64,000 bases of DNA from Lichenostomus cassidix. Lineage: Eukaryota > Chordata > Aves > Passeriformes > Meliphagidae. The translations under genes were made by a program, and so were the position numbers. How positions within the stretch are numbered: position 1 is the stretch's first letter; every line of letters begins with the position of its first letter. The notes under the pieces were generated by a model that was not told where the DNA came from, did no database searches, and saw only the letters and a list, made by a program, of their open reading frames with translations. Location of the stretch: positions 15,410,324-15,474,323 of the forward strand of contig CM039182.1 of the NCBI GenBank assembly GCA_008360975.2, in the 5' to 3' direction. Of the stretch, positions 25,035-38,879 are shown in pieces.

Positions 25035-25110
25035 ACTCCATAGATTCTCAGTTTGGCAATCTGGAAAATGTGTTCTCTTAAGCCCCTGTTGAAGTGAAAA
25101 CAGTTTCCAG
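25035..25110 (+). other. Candidate noncoding (5'UTR) exon 2
   Basis: This is the best-formed internal exon signal on the plus strand. Upstream there is a branch-point-like TACTGAC (about 24,988-24,994), then a long pyrimidine tract CCCTTTTCCC followed by T8, then CAG/ at 25,034. The 76-bp body ends at TTCCAG/GTAGGA, a good donor. All three frames contain stops, so it would be untranslated; it includes a short uORF starting ATGTGTTCT. It lies about 4.5 kb downstream of the putative exon 1 in the same orientation. No transcript evidence is available to me, so this rests on splice signals. Confidence 0.38.
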
Positions 25111-28100
25111 GTAGGACTCCCTTGTGATGACTCTTGCTCTTTGTTTTCTGATAGTGAACTAGGCTGTTGCTTGTTTTCTACAGTCCTGAGCAATATGTGG
25201 ATTAATATTAAAGACCAAGAATTATTTCATATCGTGCTTAATATAAATAAAACTGTGAAAGTGTTGTACCATTGTGTGGTGTAAGTATTGTGTGTTGTCC
25301 AATTGTGTGTTGCTTTATTGTCTTGCAAAAACAGCCTCTTTTTTGAGGCACGAATGACTAAATTTTCTTATGGTATTTCATCATGTATGATTGTAGAAGT
25401 TTTGAAAAAGCAGGGAAGTATTGCAAATGCAGCCAACAGTGAAGACTGACTGCAAAACATGTTGCATTATAAATTGTGTAACAAATTTAATAGTACAGTA
25501 AAACTGCTTCAGAGCTACTAATTGTGTCTCAGAACTTGAAAACATACACATCCATTTATAGAAAGAGCATAGAAACCCTTTATTGCTTTCATAATATTGA
25601 GCTTGGTTTAGCTAGTGAAGCTGTTCTGAGAGGAACAATGTAGTTTCAGATCCAAAATGCAGAGCTGCTGTTTCACAGACAATACGCCATGAATGCTATC
25701 TAAAGAAACAGACTTGACATTGCTAATTATATGTGAAAGTGAAGTATATTTGTTTCACACATTCGATGTAACTGAATCAGAAGCTTCAACTGGCATATGG
25801 AGAGAGGTTTTTTGTGTTTTTAGAAAACACCTTACAAGTTCAGCTGATAAAAAGCCTTGCTTATTTATCACAGTCCAGAAGAGTTGCAAAACAAGAACTA
25901 AATCTGGTCTAATTCTAAATCTGAAGAAACAGTCCTGAATTTTTTTCAGATGTTTGACAGATACAGTAATGAAGATGTTTCAATGGCATAACAGATCCTG
26001 TGATAGATGTTTTCAATGAATAGCTGTTCATGAGCAGTTAATTATCTCATTGTAATCTGGGTCATTTGGGAAGCTGTGAACACAGTTCACTTCTGTGTTA
26101 GGATTGCATCGTAAGTGAAATGTGCATGTGGAAGGGGGAATGCCAAAGCTGCATCATCTTGAAACTAACAAGGCTGGAGAAGTGACCAAAACCAACCTCT
26201 CACTGAGCAGCTTGCTGCCTAGTTAAGGTGAATGAAGGCAAAAGCTTAACGAAGGTGTGAAATCTCTACTCTAAATCATATCTAAAAATCCTTGCTCCTC
26301 CCCTAATGCTTTCCCTCCTACCAGCCCAAGGCAGTTAGTGCTGCTCCCACCAGGACAAACAGCAGCCCTTTGTTAGCTGCCTTGCCTGGGGCACACCCTG
26401 TCCTCCCATCGCTGCTGCTCTCTTGCCATCTGGGAATCCCAGAAACCCTGAAAGGAGCCGTTTGCTGCATGGTCTCCAAGGTTAACTAATTCAGTAAATC
26501 TAGGTTACCAACAGTACACATTGAGCTAACCTGTAACTTCAGTCCCAGCATTTAATTTCCTATGGTGATAGCAGCATCCAGTCTGTACCACAGAGCTTGT
26601 AGGCTTATTCAGAGATTGCTTCTCCAAGGATCCAAATCTGTGACTTTATTAAAATCAAAATTATACATGCTAGAAACTTTGTCTTGGTATTGAGATGACA
26701 CTACAAGTACTAGAGCCCAACAAGTCTGAAAGGGCCCTGCTTGAGCTGCAGTGCGTGACTCCCTGCTTGGAAAGCTTGAGTGTTTGAAATACGATACAGA
26801 CAGTGACTTGGACCACCTTCCAGCTGCCTCCACCAGTCTAAGCAAGGGTATCGAAATGGCAAGCAAACCTCAGAGGATAAAACTGTGAATGGCATGCTTT
26901 GAGCAGAGTGCTGAAGGGTGCCTTTGGTCCCTCATCTGACTGCTGTGAGAGTCATGTGTCTGTGCCGTGGGACCTGGCGCGACACCCTGGGTGCTTCCCA
27001 GGGAAGACTGGCTGGCTTCAAGAAATCTTGATTGTTAAAATGGAGCGCAAAAATCACGTGCAGCAGCTGAGTGCTGAGGCAAGATAGAAGTCAGTTGTCC
27101 AGCAAACACATTTTTTGATTGGGTGTAGAAAAGACAGATGTTTTCCCTTGTTTAGAATTATGGCTACAACTTGCAAATGGAGATAGTTGAATGCTGTTGT
27201 AGTCTCCGTCTGTTTGGAGATGCTGGAAGACAATGTTTCTAGTGGATGGGTGGGCATGCTGGCAGCCAGACTGAGGGAGAAAAGAAACTCAGTGTCTGGA
27301 AAGAGCAGACTTCTGGACTGCAACAGTGTGTTCCTGGGCATTTAGATGTGCAAAGTTCTGCTGTGAGTGTACAAAGATTCACAAAGCAGTTACTGGAGGA
27401 GGGAAGTTAAAAGTGGCTTACTGGGAGTTAAACAACCGGATTGACAGCTGGAGAAAGGTTGACTTTATTATACCAGCGGTAAAGGCTTTTGCTTCCTAGA
27501 AGCTATGGAAACTGTTTTCTGACACCACATAATGTATTAAAACATTATTTTAGCTCCTGATTTCATGACATAGACATCTGTTACTTAATGATGATAATGA
27601 AGTATCACTAGCCCTTCTCACTAGGGCTTTTTATTGAACTTGTTCTGACTGAAAAAAGTACAGAGAAACCTAACCAATACGTGTAATATGAAGATGGGTC
27701 ATCTCAACCCATTAACTCTATGCCAGTAGCTCACTTCTGGCTCAACAAACTAAAGGTGGTGCTAGTTTTTTCTTGTGGTCCCAAACTAAAGCATCCTGTT
27801 GGAAGATATGTAGGCAAATTTTCTTTTAAACTGCTCTATGAATAGAGGCAGACAGCAATTGTAACACAATGTTTAATTCTGTAGCTTTGTTGTGTAGGTG
27901 GACATGTGTAATTGCTGGTGGCTGTTGAGTAAATGTCATTTCATTAATATTGAATTTATATTTTACTCCTCAGACTTTCAGCTTTGCCACACTATTTAAT
28001 GAATTCCAGATAGCTGTTTTGACTTCTTATGGGTGATAGCACTTATATTTTAAAGAAAACAAGACATTCTGGTTTCTTTATCCAAGGACTAAGCTCACCA

Positions 28101-28388
28101 TTTTAAGTGCTGCTACTTACATTAGGGAGTTAAACATCCCACCTTATTAATACATTTACTCCGTCTTCTCTAAAGCTTTCATTTGGCTTTGACATAGCAT
28201 TAATATTTAAAATGTATGTATCAGTTCAGTAGACACATGCATTACTTATCAGAACACTGCAGCTTATTAAAACAAACCTCCTGTCATCACATGTGAAAGT
28301 CTAGAGTGACACATAGTGCCAGCAGGTGCATTATACATTTTCACAAGCTGGTCAATTGAAATGGTGGGTACTTCAGGAAGAAAAATCA

Positions 28389-28548
28389 AAAGTTGTGGAT
28401 GCCCCATCCCTGGCAGTGTTCAAGGCTGGGTCAGATGAGGTTTTAAATAACCTGATCTAGTGGGGGGTATGCCTGCCTATAGCAGTGGAGTTAGAACAAG
28501 GTGATCTTTAAGGTCCCTTCCAAGCTAAACCATTCTATGATTCTATGA
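28389..28548 (+). mobile_element. CR1 LINE 3'-end fragment
   Basis: A plus-strand CR1 tail. It opens with TTGTGGATGCCCCATCCCTG and GGCAGTGTTCAAGGC and continues with GGTCCCTTCCAAGCTAAACC. It ends with ATTCTATGATTCTATG, the CR1 3' octamer repeated twice. It covers only the last about 160 bp of the element, as is usual for 5'-truncated avian CR1 copies. Confidence 0.92.
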
Positions 28549-31500
28549 AAAAAACCCACCATCTTGGTAATACAAATGGAGTATCTCCAGATTCCTGATA
28601 CGAAAACATGCACGCATATTGATATAGTCTGAGACTAACAGACTGTAGTAACAGGAAAATGTTAAGTAATTGGACCTTCTGAATCTATTTAGTCTGTTGT
28701 AACAGTTTCTACTGTGTCAGAGCAGCTAGCTACATGTTTTAATTGAGATTTCTTACATTTTCCCTCATTGTAAAGATCTAAGTAATAAATTTAGTTATCC
28801 TCAGCTGTCTAAAAACAAATCTCGTCTTGTGTGCAATACTTACGGTTAGCCATTTGTTTAGCTGCTAATTTACAGCTTATAAGGTCGCTCAGCAGTGGGA
28901 TAAAAATAAGAGTGTGTCTTTCTTCCCGTGCCTGCACAGGCATGGTTGGAGTTGCTGCAGTCTGTAGGATTCCAGCACGCTCCTGTTGCTCCTGGCTCCC
29001 AGGCTACGAGGACAGTGTCCTCACCACAGAGGCCAGACGTCTTCATCCCTGTCCTTGCACTGGGATGCTTCTCATTCACTGGCAGGTCAAATTCAGATGC
29101 TGATTTCCCTTATTTTTAGGTGTGTATTTGAGAGGACAGTGAGCAAAGGACTAAACCTTCCCTTTGTGCCCTCTAATTAGTGCAGGCCTTATGACCCACA
29201 TGCTGGCCATCGCACATGAGTGAAAACCATAGTGACACCTTCTTCCTCTTTCAAGCAGGGCTGGCTTTTGATTCTGCCTTAACAACTGTTAATTCTGTTT
29301 TTCATTATATCATCCCTGAGTAGTGGAAATTAGGAGACTGTATATCTTCCCCTGTATATATTTTGCTGCCTTTAGAAAGAAATAGATTTCTCTGTAGTTC
29401 TTGGAATGCTTTTTAGAGGCATTAAATAATATATTGTTCTGACTTAGTAAGTAATAATATGACCTTTTCTTCTTGAAAACTCATTCTTGAGTAGTATGCC
29501 AAGATGTTATCTCCCCACTTGAATGCCTGACTTGAGATATGAGATTTGATATGGGTGTGTGTGACAGGCACACACAGCCTGCCTTCCCAGTGGAGAAGTA
29601 AGAACATGCCACAGCCTGACTGAAAGCCTAATGTCTAATTATCTTGTGCTAAATCTTGTGATGTTTTTCACTATGTTGTAATAGGAAAGGTAATCCAAAA
29701 TCCAGTGTTTACATGTTGCAGATCCACTCACAAATCTAGAAACTAGAAGTTGCAAACACATGGGACACTGTATTTTTCTCTTCTTTGTAGTTAGATAATT
29801 TTTTTTCAGGGGGTTGGACGTTTTCACACATAAACTCTTTCTCATATGCATGTCTACGATACATAAAAATTCTTCCATGATGTATTTATTTAAGTATGAG
29901 ACAGTCCTCGCTGCAGTGAGACTGTGTGTGGGTATATGTGTGCATCTGCAGCTGTTACCAAGGGAAACATTTGACCTTGAGTTTCAGATGATTGTTGCTT
30001 CAATCACCTCTCACTAATGAGTCTTCCCCACCTTCCTCTTCAGTGAAACCTTTCTCAGGCCAGGGAAAAAAGCAAAAAGAGTGATGAGGTGAAGAAAGGA
30101 AAATGTCAGATGCTTGCCATTCTTTTAGTAGAATCAGCACATTTACTGAGAAATTTTTCCTGGACTTTTACTGGAAGGGAACAGAATTGTAGTCCTGGAA
30201 ATAGTAAATCTAAAGGAAAAGCTCATCTCATCCACTGGATCCTGCAGGAATCTTGTAACAAAAGATGGATGGTAAAAACTTGAAATAAAAGCCTCTTTCT
30301 AAGGGGTTGTTCAGTTACCAGGTAAGGAGCTGGCTTCAGCCCTGACATGAATTGGTGTAGTGGTACCACTGTCCAGGTAAGTGGTTCCCAATCAGTAAGT
30401 TACATTGTCATGGGGCATAGTGTTTATTGTGTTTCCTTTTCTTTGTTAGACAATGCTGAAGAGAGAACAAACAGTACTGTCAGGCTCGCTTGGACTTCTC
30501 CTGGTAGTAGTTCCCTAAGTGATGCTGAGACGTTTCTGCCATGTAGCTAAACTGGGCTGTGTTCTGGCAGTCAGTGTGAGGCAGATTTCTTTCTCTGTTG
30601 CTGATGTCTTATCAGAGGATTCCTGATCTGACCTATTTTCACGGGAGTCTTTGGCTTATGACTTGGCATGGGATTGAACCAGCTCCCAGAATGTCCTATG
30701 TAGTTTTACAAACTTGGAATTAAATATAAATTAAGAAGGAGGAACCTTGCCAACAAAAACTGCAAGTTTGTGTGACTTTATCAGTCTGAGGCCTAGCATA
30801 CACAGCTATACCTGAGATGCTGAGATCCCCATGTCATATTTCCAAGATAGTATTTCAGAAAGTATGTTTGAAAATAATAGACTAAAAAATGTCTGTGCTA
30901 CTTGGGACACAGAATTCCTTTGCAGTCATTGCAGTGGCATAGCAAAATAATTCAGACTGCCTGGAAACTGGCCAGGGGTGGGTGTAGGAGAGTAATCAGA
31001 ATATCTGAAAGGGAATTCTGTAAATTGTTTGTGGGTGCAGCTTGGAAGAAGCAGAAGACACAAAGCAAGAGTATTTTGAGATGGGTGCAATTCTTAAAAT
31101 CTGTGTGTTTTCTTAGTGCTCTAATAGAAAGCTTTTCTATTTGAATGCTTTGCAGTGCTTACAGTGTTTCTGAAGAGTTCAGTTGCCTTTTTTAATGCTT
31201 ACCTTAAGGGAAAGACTTTCTGTGATACAAAATACCCTTGCTGACTTTATTCCAGTTTAAGGTAAGTTTCTGCAAAAATTTAAGCAATTTGTGTATTTAC
31301 AATTATTTAGAGGAATGAAACCCAGCTCAAATAGATTTCATCCTACAATTTATCTACTTTTGTATCAGACTGCTGAATGTGAAAATTTAATTGTCAGAGA
31401 GCATATATATTATATTGTTGCGGTTTTGTATTTTGCTATCTAATGTGGCAAAATAACCAAAACTGTCTACAGACAGTTAACTGAAATTTATCTTAGTAGT

Positions 31501-34500
31501 ATCCATTATATCCCTTTCTGTATGTGATGAAGAGAAATGTAGCTAAAGTTGAGATGAGTATTCTCACTTCGTGGTACAAGGGAGATCATGAGGTGCTTAT
31601 GAGGAGGCTGTACAGAGGCCAAGAAGCTGAAATCCATTTGTTACTTCCAGATGAAAATGATCAAAGACTTGAAGTGGAGTTGCAGCAAAGATTTAAAGTG
31701 GTCATTTGAGCTTGGCATCTGCTGCTAAGGACCAGTGTGCTGAGATTAGTAGGGTAGGTCAAGTAAAATGTGTCTGCTTATTCTCAGCAGGACTAATGGG
31801 AAGCCTTTTGTGGTATCTTTCAGCACACCATTTTGCAAACCTGTCTCAATTATGCAGTCATATGTCTAGAATATACTGTAAATCAGACCTGTAGGCTCTC
31901 ATAGTGAACAAAAGAGTGAATACTGTTTTGATGACAGGGTTAAAAAGCACTGGTATTCTGTTATAAGCAGATGAACTAAAATGGTTGGAAAAGGCTGTGG
32001 TGTGATATAAACAAACTGAAAACGGATTGTAATGCTGTTTTGCAGCTACCATGCTCTGTGCTTCACTAAGAGAATAAAGCTAAGAAAAATACAGATTGAG
32101 ATTCATTTACATGAACTGTACAGCTCAGACACTAATTTTATTCTTGTTCTGAAGAAACTTTTCCGTGGGTTTAACCACAATAGTTTTGCAAGGGATATAT
32201 ATTTGAATGTCAAGCAAGTTGAAAGGCTGGTATGCCTGAAAGTCTGTCTGCTCCTTCAAATTGCAAAGGTTAGTCCAATAGAACGTGTTATTCCTAGGAC
32301 TGTTTGTATATAACCAATTGTCTTAGAATTTCATGATTGCTGTAGTTGTTCTGGTTAATGCTGGGAGGGCAAAAGCAGCTGTTGAACCTTTCAACAGCAA
32401 AGCCATTTTTGACTCCTCCTGCCTGAGATGAAGATAGTAAGGACTGTAGCAAATAAAGGGCTGTTGAGCATACTAGATGTCATATTGTTTGGGGTAAGAT
32501 GATCTGCTGTGTGTGTGCAGAATGCTGGGGGTGCAGATCATAGGATTGCCTGGTTGCATGGAGACCAAATAACCTGAGCTCTCAGATTTATAAGTACTGC
32601 ATGAGAGGTGGCTTTCTGCAGAGGCAGCATGAAATCATGAGAGGTGAGGTTGTGGGTCTGAGACAGTTTATGAAAAGATGCTCTGTGAAGTTTATTCATG
32701 GCAGTTTGTCCTGCTGTGGTGTTAATACTGGTTTTGCTTTCTGTGGTGTAATTATTCCGGGGTATTGCCTGACAGATGGTTATATCTTAGAGTTGTATCA
32801 GAATGATGTTATTTGCTTGACAGTTATTGTTCTCTTAGGAACGTGGGACAGGAAAAGACCTGCCTATTCATCAAGTTTATTTTCATGCTCTTGTAGGCTT
32901 TATGTCATACAGACATAGACATATGGAGCGCTGTCTTCAAAGCAGCTGAGCCTTTTCCCCTCACCATTTTAATTAGAAGCCTCTTCCAGTGCTAAATTCC
33001 TCAACATGATGAAGCTACTTACAGTGTTCAACCTAAATTTATTCATCATCAGTTGCTAACAATCTTGTGCCAAGATTGTCCTTTTATTTTAAGTAGATTT
33101 TTCTTGCTGTTGTATAATTATTTCAGTGTGTTTATACACAGACCTTTCTTTTCTGCTCAGCTTTATTTTTGTTAGGCTGAGGCCAAGTCCTTGCAGCCTC
33201 CCTCAGTTCTGTTGAAAGTAGAGCAAAATGAAGGAATGGGTAGTTGGAGACTTTTCAGCTTTCATGTAGCAGGTTTTTCCAGTTCCCTGAGAAGGGTGTG
33301 TCTTATTCTTTGTACTATTGCTGATAAAAGAAGTGAATAGTAGCTTCCTTGTTATTGCAGTGCACCAACAGAAACACAGATAGAAAATTTTGTATTTTAA
33401 ACTCTGAAAATTGTCTTCAAGTGGCAAGATTGTTCAAGCAGTAGGGACTTGTGGTGTATCTGGTTCGGGAATGCTGGCAGTCGTATGAAAGTGGTGTTGA
33501 AAGGCAGGCAGATGTTTGATTGCTTCAAGTGCGTGGGTTCCATTTTGTGTATTTTGTGTTTTTCCTTAGGCTGTTAAATGTTCAGATCAGTGTTCTCTGG
33601 CTGATGTGTGCACAGACAAATTCTTTGTGCATTTTTAATGACTTACTGCTAAAATATGTGATCAAAGGAAAATCAGACCTGTTACAAAGGAATCAAAAAC
33701 TGGAATTATGTTTAAATATTTTTCTGACTAATATTTATAGACACTTGCTACTTGTAAGGCTCTCAGTAAATCAGTGTGCTCTTCAGACATTTATATTTGA
33801 AAGATATTAATGGAAGATGCAAAAGGCAGATACATTTTTCAGAATTTAGCTACAAAAAATTAAGAAAAAATAATTTTAAAAAGCTTCAGTAGGAAGACCT
33901 GGCCTACTTTCTTCCTATTTAAAATCCTAAAGGCTATTGTGTTGGAAAAAATAAATACTGTTTAAAATGCAGTGGAAGATTTTATGTCCCAGGTTTAACA
34001 AAGAACATAAGCCTTGTAATGTTCAACACCACAGCTCATAATGATCAGGCTCCTGGCTAAGACAGTATGGAGGCAGATATCTAGGGACTGTATGATGATG
34101 AGATTCTGATTTCCTGATTACAATTTGAAATCTGTTACATGGAACACTGGTACAGTGAAGCTGGTTGGTAGGAAACCAGGGTATACCTTAGACATTCATA
34201 TGATCCTTAACATTTATCAGAAAATAAATCCCATACCCTTTCTGCACTTTTCTCTTAGGAAGATGCTTTTGGTAGCTATCTTATATGTAGTAGACTAGCA
34301 GTTAATTAGATGATGAGTCCAAGAAGTAGGAGGCCTTGTTCCTAGGTCCTTCTCAACTGGAGGGATTTCAAGCCCACATTTTTCTCTTCTTCCCAGAGTG
34401 CCATAAGCCACTGGTTTGTGTGTAGGTAAGGGATCTACCCACCAGACTGCAGATTCAGACTTCTTGCCCACTGTCTTTGAGCCATCAAAGTGTGATTCTG

Positions 34501-34509
34501 ACTTTGCTA

Positions 34510-34640
34510 CAGAATCACTGAGTTGTTAAGGTTAGAAAATACCTCTGTGGTCATTGAGTCCAACCATTGACTCAGCACCACTGTGCTCACCACAAAACAA
34601 TGTCCCCAAGTGCCACAGTTAGCTTCCTCAGGGAGGATAT
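34510..34640 (-). mobile_element. CR1 LINE 3'-end fragment, degraded
   Basis: A minus-strand CR1 remnant. The left edge reads CAGAATCACTGAGTTGTTAAG, followed by GTCATTGAGTCCAACCATTGA, CAGCACCACTGTGCTCACC and GTCCCCAAGTGCCACA. These are the usual phrases of a CR1 3' end read in reverse. The right-hand limit is uncertain. Confidence 0.75.
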
Positions 34641-37600
34641 GGCAGTGCTGTGCAAAGTATCCTGCAGGTGATGTGTCAGGTATTCTCTTGAAACATGGAT
34701 TCAGTTCCTCCAGGAGAGCAAATTGTGCTACTGGAGAGCAGGAGAATCAACATCTAAACAATTTGGTTTTATTCTGATTTAATATTCTTAGCAATTGTTT
34801 GAGCACTGTTTTCTACTTAATGTTTGACCAGAAAAGTTTTTAACATCTTGAGATACTGTAATAAGGAAGTGGAATAGTAATGGCTGTCATTGATCATATC
34901 ACTTCTGGACATCAAATTTGAGTTGTTTCAATTCAGGGCTTTTTTTCTTCTTCCCATTTTCCTTTTTTTTTTAAACCCTTGTATGTATCTCTTTTTTTTT
35001 TCAAAGACAGACATTGTGATTTTGAATCTTGATACAGGAAAACAAAAGGGAATTTATAGCTGTTATGGTTTAAAATAAATAAAAGCTTTATTTTTTTTTC
35101 TTTTTTGTTTTTGAGTAGTGACATAACACTTCTGCAAAAAAAATTCTGTCTCTGTTCAGTTAAAGAAGGCAAGATTACAGTGAATGGAAGACCTCAGAAG
35201 GGGGTAACCTAGCTGGGAAACTTTCTGTTAAACTTCAAAATCATCCAAAACTTTTTCTTTGCCTTTTTCTATGTTGTTTTGGTTCCCTGTGTGACAACCC
35301 TCAAAAGTTAGGTTTCTACCTGGGCAAAGCTGTAATATGATAAAATTTAATCAATGTTGTCTCATAATGAGTTGCTTAGCTTGAAAGTGAAAAAAAAAGA
35401 AAAGAGAAAAATTGTCCTCAATGAAAAAGACAAAAATAATCATACTAAGTGCTGCATTTTAGTTTCAACCTGCTAAATCTTCTGTGTTTCTCAGTGTGGG
35501 ATGATGGTTGCCTTCATGCATGAGTGACTTCTTTAAAAATACAATTCCTGGGTGCTATAAAGTAGAATTAATGAAAAACCATGTTGAACACTGGTATGAT
35601 TGCACACTTTCAGGGTTGGTTGTGAAGCAGAAGGAAGCAATGTGTGCCCAGATGGCCATCATGGGATTATTTTTTGTGTCCTGTATTGTCTGGAATAGCA
35701 GTCCATACGACTGATCTGCAAGACATCTTACCTTAAAGTGATTTAGTTTTCATAGCTGGCACGGTTCACTGCAAGGAGCACATGTGCAGTGTCTGAGATA
35801 CCTCAACACGGCACCTTCTGCCAAATTTCACTCATGTTTCCAAATGTAATATTATGCTTATGTCCTATCCTGTCTCTGGCACTGAATTAAAACAGCACCT
35901 GTTAATATTAAGAATAAATGAAGTTACTGTAATGTTGAGGATAAAGAGGTTTTGGTGAAAGAAAATTGGATATGAGATTTAGATTTCCTGCCTAATTAAA
36001 TATTTCAAGTGGAGGTGTCCTACTTCAGTTTTATTTAGAAGTCAGAAAGCAATATTACAATGTTAGCACCCGCCTTTTCACTTAAATCTTCTTTCATGAG
36101 CTGATATCCACTGATAATCAGTTCAAATGCTTTTAAGGAATAACCTAAAACACTCTGGAACATCATTTTTGTTTTTGAGATAAATGGGTTTTTTTCAGAA
36201 GCTTGTTATTCCTCTGCATGTTGGCTGATTCTCATTTGCATTTAAATCGGCTTTAGCGGAGTTGTGTAGCTTATTGGTGTTCCTCTTCAGTCTGACAGCT
36301 GAAGAATAGCAGATGTAAGTATGAACATTAGGCTAAGGCTTGCATTACACAACCAAAAATCATTTGTTCTGGTACTCTGGAGTAGAAAGTTAAAACACAG
36401 ATTTCTTTCTGCTTCAACCAGTGTACATTGCTGAGTTTTCTGGCTTCAGTTCTGCTTTTGGGTAGCATTGAAATTACTAAAAGCAGTGAACATCTATACT
36501 GGGGAATTTACTGCTAAGGGTAGTGCTATTGATGCACAGCTGTTTTTCTAACACCATAGCTGTCTTTCAGAATATTGTTTCAAAATAATGTGTTTTCTTT
36601 AAGACTGAAGAGTATCTTGAAAAAAAAAATCTGTTCTGGACTCTATAACTGAATTTCTCTGAAGAGTTGTAGATAAAGGACCATGATCATCTAAGCACTG
36701 TTCTGTTTGTCACGGGAAGAGAGAAATGGGGCAAGAAGATGATAGTAGCTTTATTAGGGTGTAGGCAAGGATATGACTGGGTAAGAGAATCCTCTCTATT
36801 GCTGCTCAGAATGAATGGTGTGTGGGTCCTTGGATGGGAAAGCAGGAATAGCTGGTTGTTAAGGACCAAGAGATCCAGAAGGATCTTAAAGAAGCTGGGC
36901 AGTGTCTACCTTGCACTGAGAAATGTGATTAACATGACAGATTCTCCAAAAGATTAATTGTGGAGGAAGTTGCCTGGGGAGCACTGAGATAATAGGGGGA
37001 TAATGGTTGTGTTCCTTGATATGACAGTTCAATACTTATATTTCCTAGTGTCCACGATGAAAAGCACTTGAAACTATCAGAAAAGGAGCAGGAGAACTAG
37101 TGATTTTAGTTGAAGAACTAAAGTTGTTTTAGAAGTTCTTGTGAATGTGCATTACTTTCAGTGGAATTAATGGAGTAGAAAAAACCTGCCTTCACAATTT
37201 TATGTGATGATAGAAGTACCTTTCTTGTCTTCTTGGAAAACCAGGCTTGCTTCAGTTTGATATACTTGTGCCTGGGTGTGTCTTGTTCAAATGTCAGTCC
37301 TAACTTAGAAGCTACAGAGGCATCCTCCTCAATAAATCATTACTTGAAAGTAACACACACTAGGATTTTTTTTAAATTGAAGTGGATATTTTTGGACAGA
37401 TACTATTTTAAGATTATTTTAATGGAAGGGCTTCCTCTTCCTATTTTTTCAGTTGCTTACTCACGAGTGATAATAGTAGATGAAAGCATTGCATTAGTTG
37501 ATCTGTTGGGGTACAGAAAAAACAAGATAATGAACTGTAGTTTAGAGGGAAGTAAAAGCCGTTGTTTATTTGCCATGTTGTTAAGCCCAATGAAAAGCTA

Positions 37601-38879
37601 AAAAATAGTATTAGTAATAATAATATTAATAATTATCATTATATTTTTGTGCACAAACCTAACTTTAATTTAGAAAGGCTGAATTATTTGTGTGTTGTTT
37701 TCCTGGATCATCACTAGCACTTTCACCTTTTTATGTGTTTGGGATGCAGATTGCACAATAATTTGTTCAAGACTGAATTTTATGCATTACCATTTTAAGA
37801 TTAATTATTCTGGCATTGTGTCACTAGCTAAAACTGTGGTGACATCAATTACAAAAATGTAAATTAAATTTTTATTGCCTTCAATGTCTGAATATATGTT
37901 GTCAACTTTTTAAAAAATAGTAGTGTTAAATTGTGTTGGGAAGTATTTTATTAATAGTATTACTGGTTTTCAAGTACATTATTTGAAACTCTTAACTTGT
38001 AATTTTAAAAAGCACATTGCTTTTTTGAATTATACAATTCATTACATAATGTCATTACCATTTCTAAAATTCCTTTTATGTCCTTTCATGATTTTCTGTG
38101 AATGATACCATTGTATGTCACTCACTTGAGCTCATAAACAGGAAAATATTTTCCAAATTCAGCATCATGGCAAAGCTATATTTAAGTCTTAGTCTCAAAT
38201 CCTGTAGTGATATCTGTAGGATATATTCTTTCTTATGGAATAATATGGCACAATCTCTTTCATCAATGGCTGCAATGTATGTCTCTGTTCTTGTAATAAA
38301 CAGCATCTGGTTGTGCTTCTCTCTGAAACACAGATCTGCTGCAAAGAATTTAAAAGACTATTGATTGTATCATGGCACTTTTTTTTTGTTCTGCAGAATC
38401 CCTCTTTCTAGGTGAGTTCTATACAGGTACCAGACCTCCCTTCAGAGTCCTTCACTTGTCTGCTCCTGTCCTGTCTGTCATTAAGTCACCAGTAATCTGC
38501 TGATAGTAGAGATCCACCTCCAGCCAGCCCTTAGTGACTGCCTTCAAGTCTCCAAGTGAATGGCTTGAAGCTTTCTCTTACAGAGTATCCTAAACCAGCA
38601 GGCAGCTTCACTCCAGCTTAGTGGTGACTTGTTTTCTGCAGTGGGGTGCTGAGGGGAGATTTCTGCTGTCCCTCGGTCGGAGCACAGAGCTGGGTGGTTG
38701 TGTTCTGACTGCTCAGAGCGTGCAGATACTTCGGATTCAAAGTAACCTTGCACTGTTTCATGGTTGCAGTTAAAACCCTCTTAGCTTTTTAAAGGCGGGC
38801 AATGTGTAGTTTGTTAGCCTTGAATTAGGTCTTAATCACCAGTAAAATTGAGAAGGAGTTACCTTGAAACTGTTTGGCC

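Larger units (their letters stand above)
25111..38879. other. Probable intronic DNA, no gene recognised
   Basis: About 13.8 kb of AT-rich unique sequence. It holds two CR1 tail fragments (28,389 and 34,510). Isolated splice-like signals occur near 30,321, 30,376 and 38,397, and a mildly GC-richer patch at 28,900-29,100. I see no exon chain, RNA gene or complete mobile element. Open frames are short and have no convincing coding character. Confidence 0.5.

Noticed and set aside
31524..31709. Charged 61-codon frame (with GQEAEIHLLLPDENDQRLEV)
   Set aside because: Looks protein-like, but is short, lacks splice sites and cannot be tied to a family by eye.
34090..34125. C/D-box snoRNA-like ATGATGAG...CTGA
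   Set aside because: The boxes are far too close together and there is no terminal stem.
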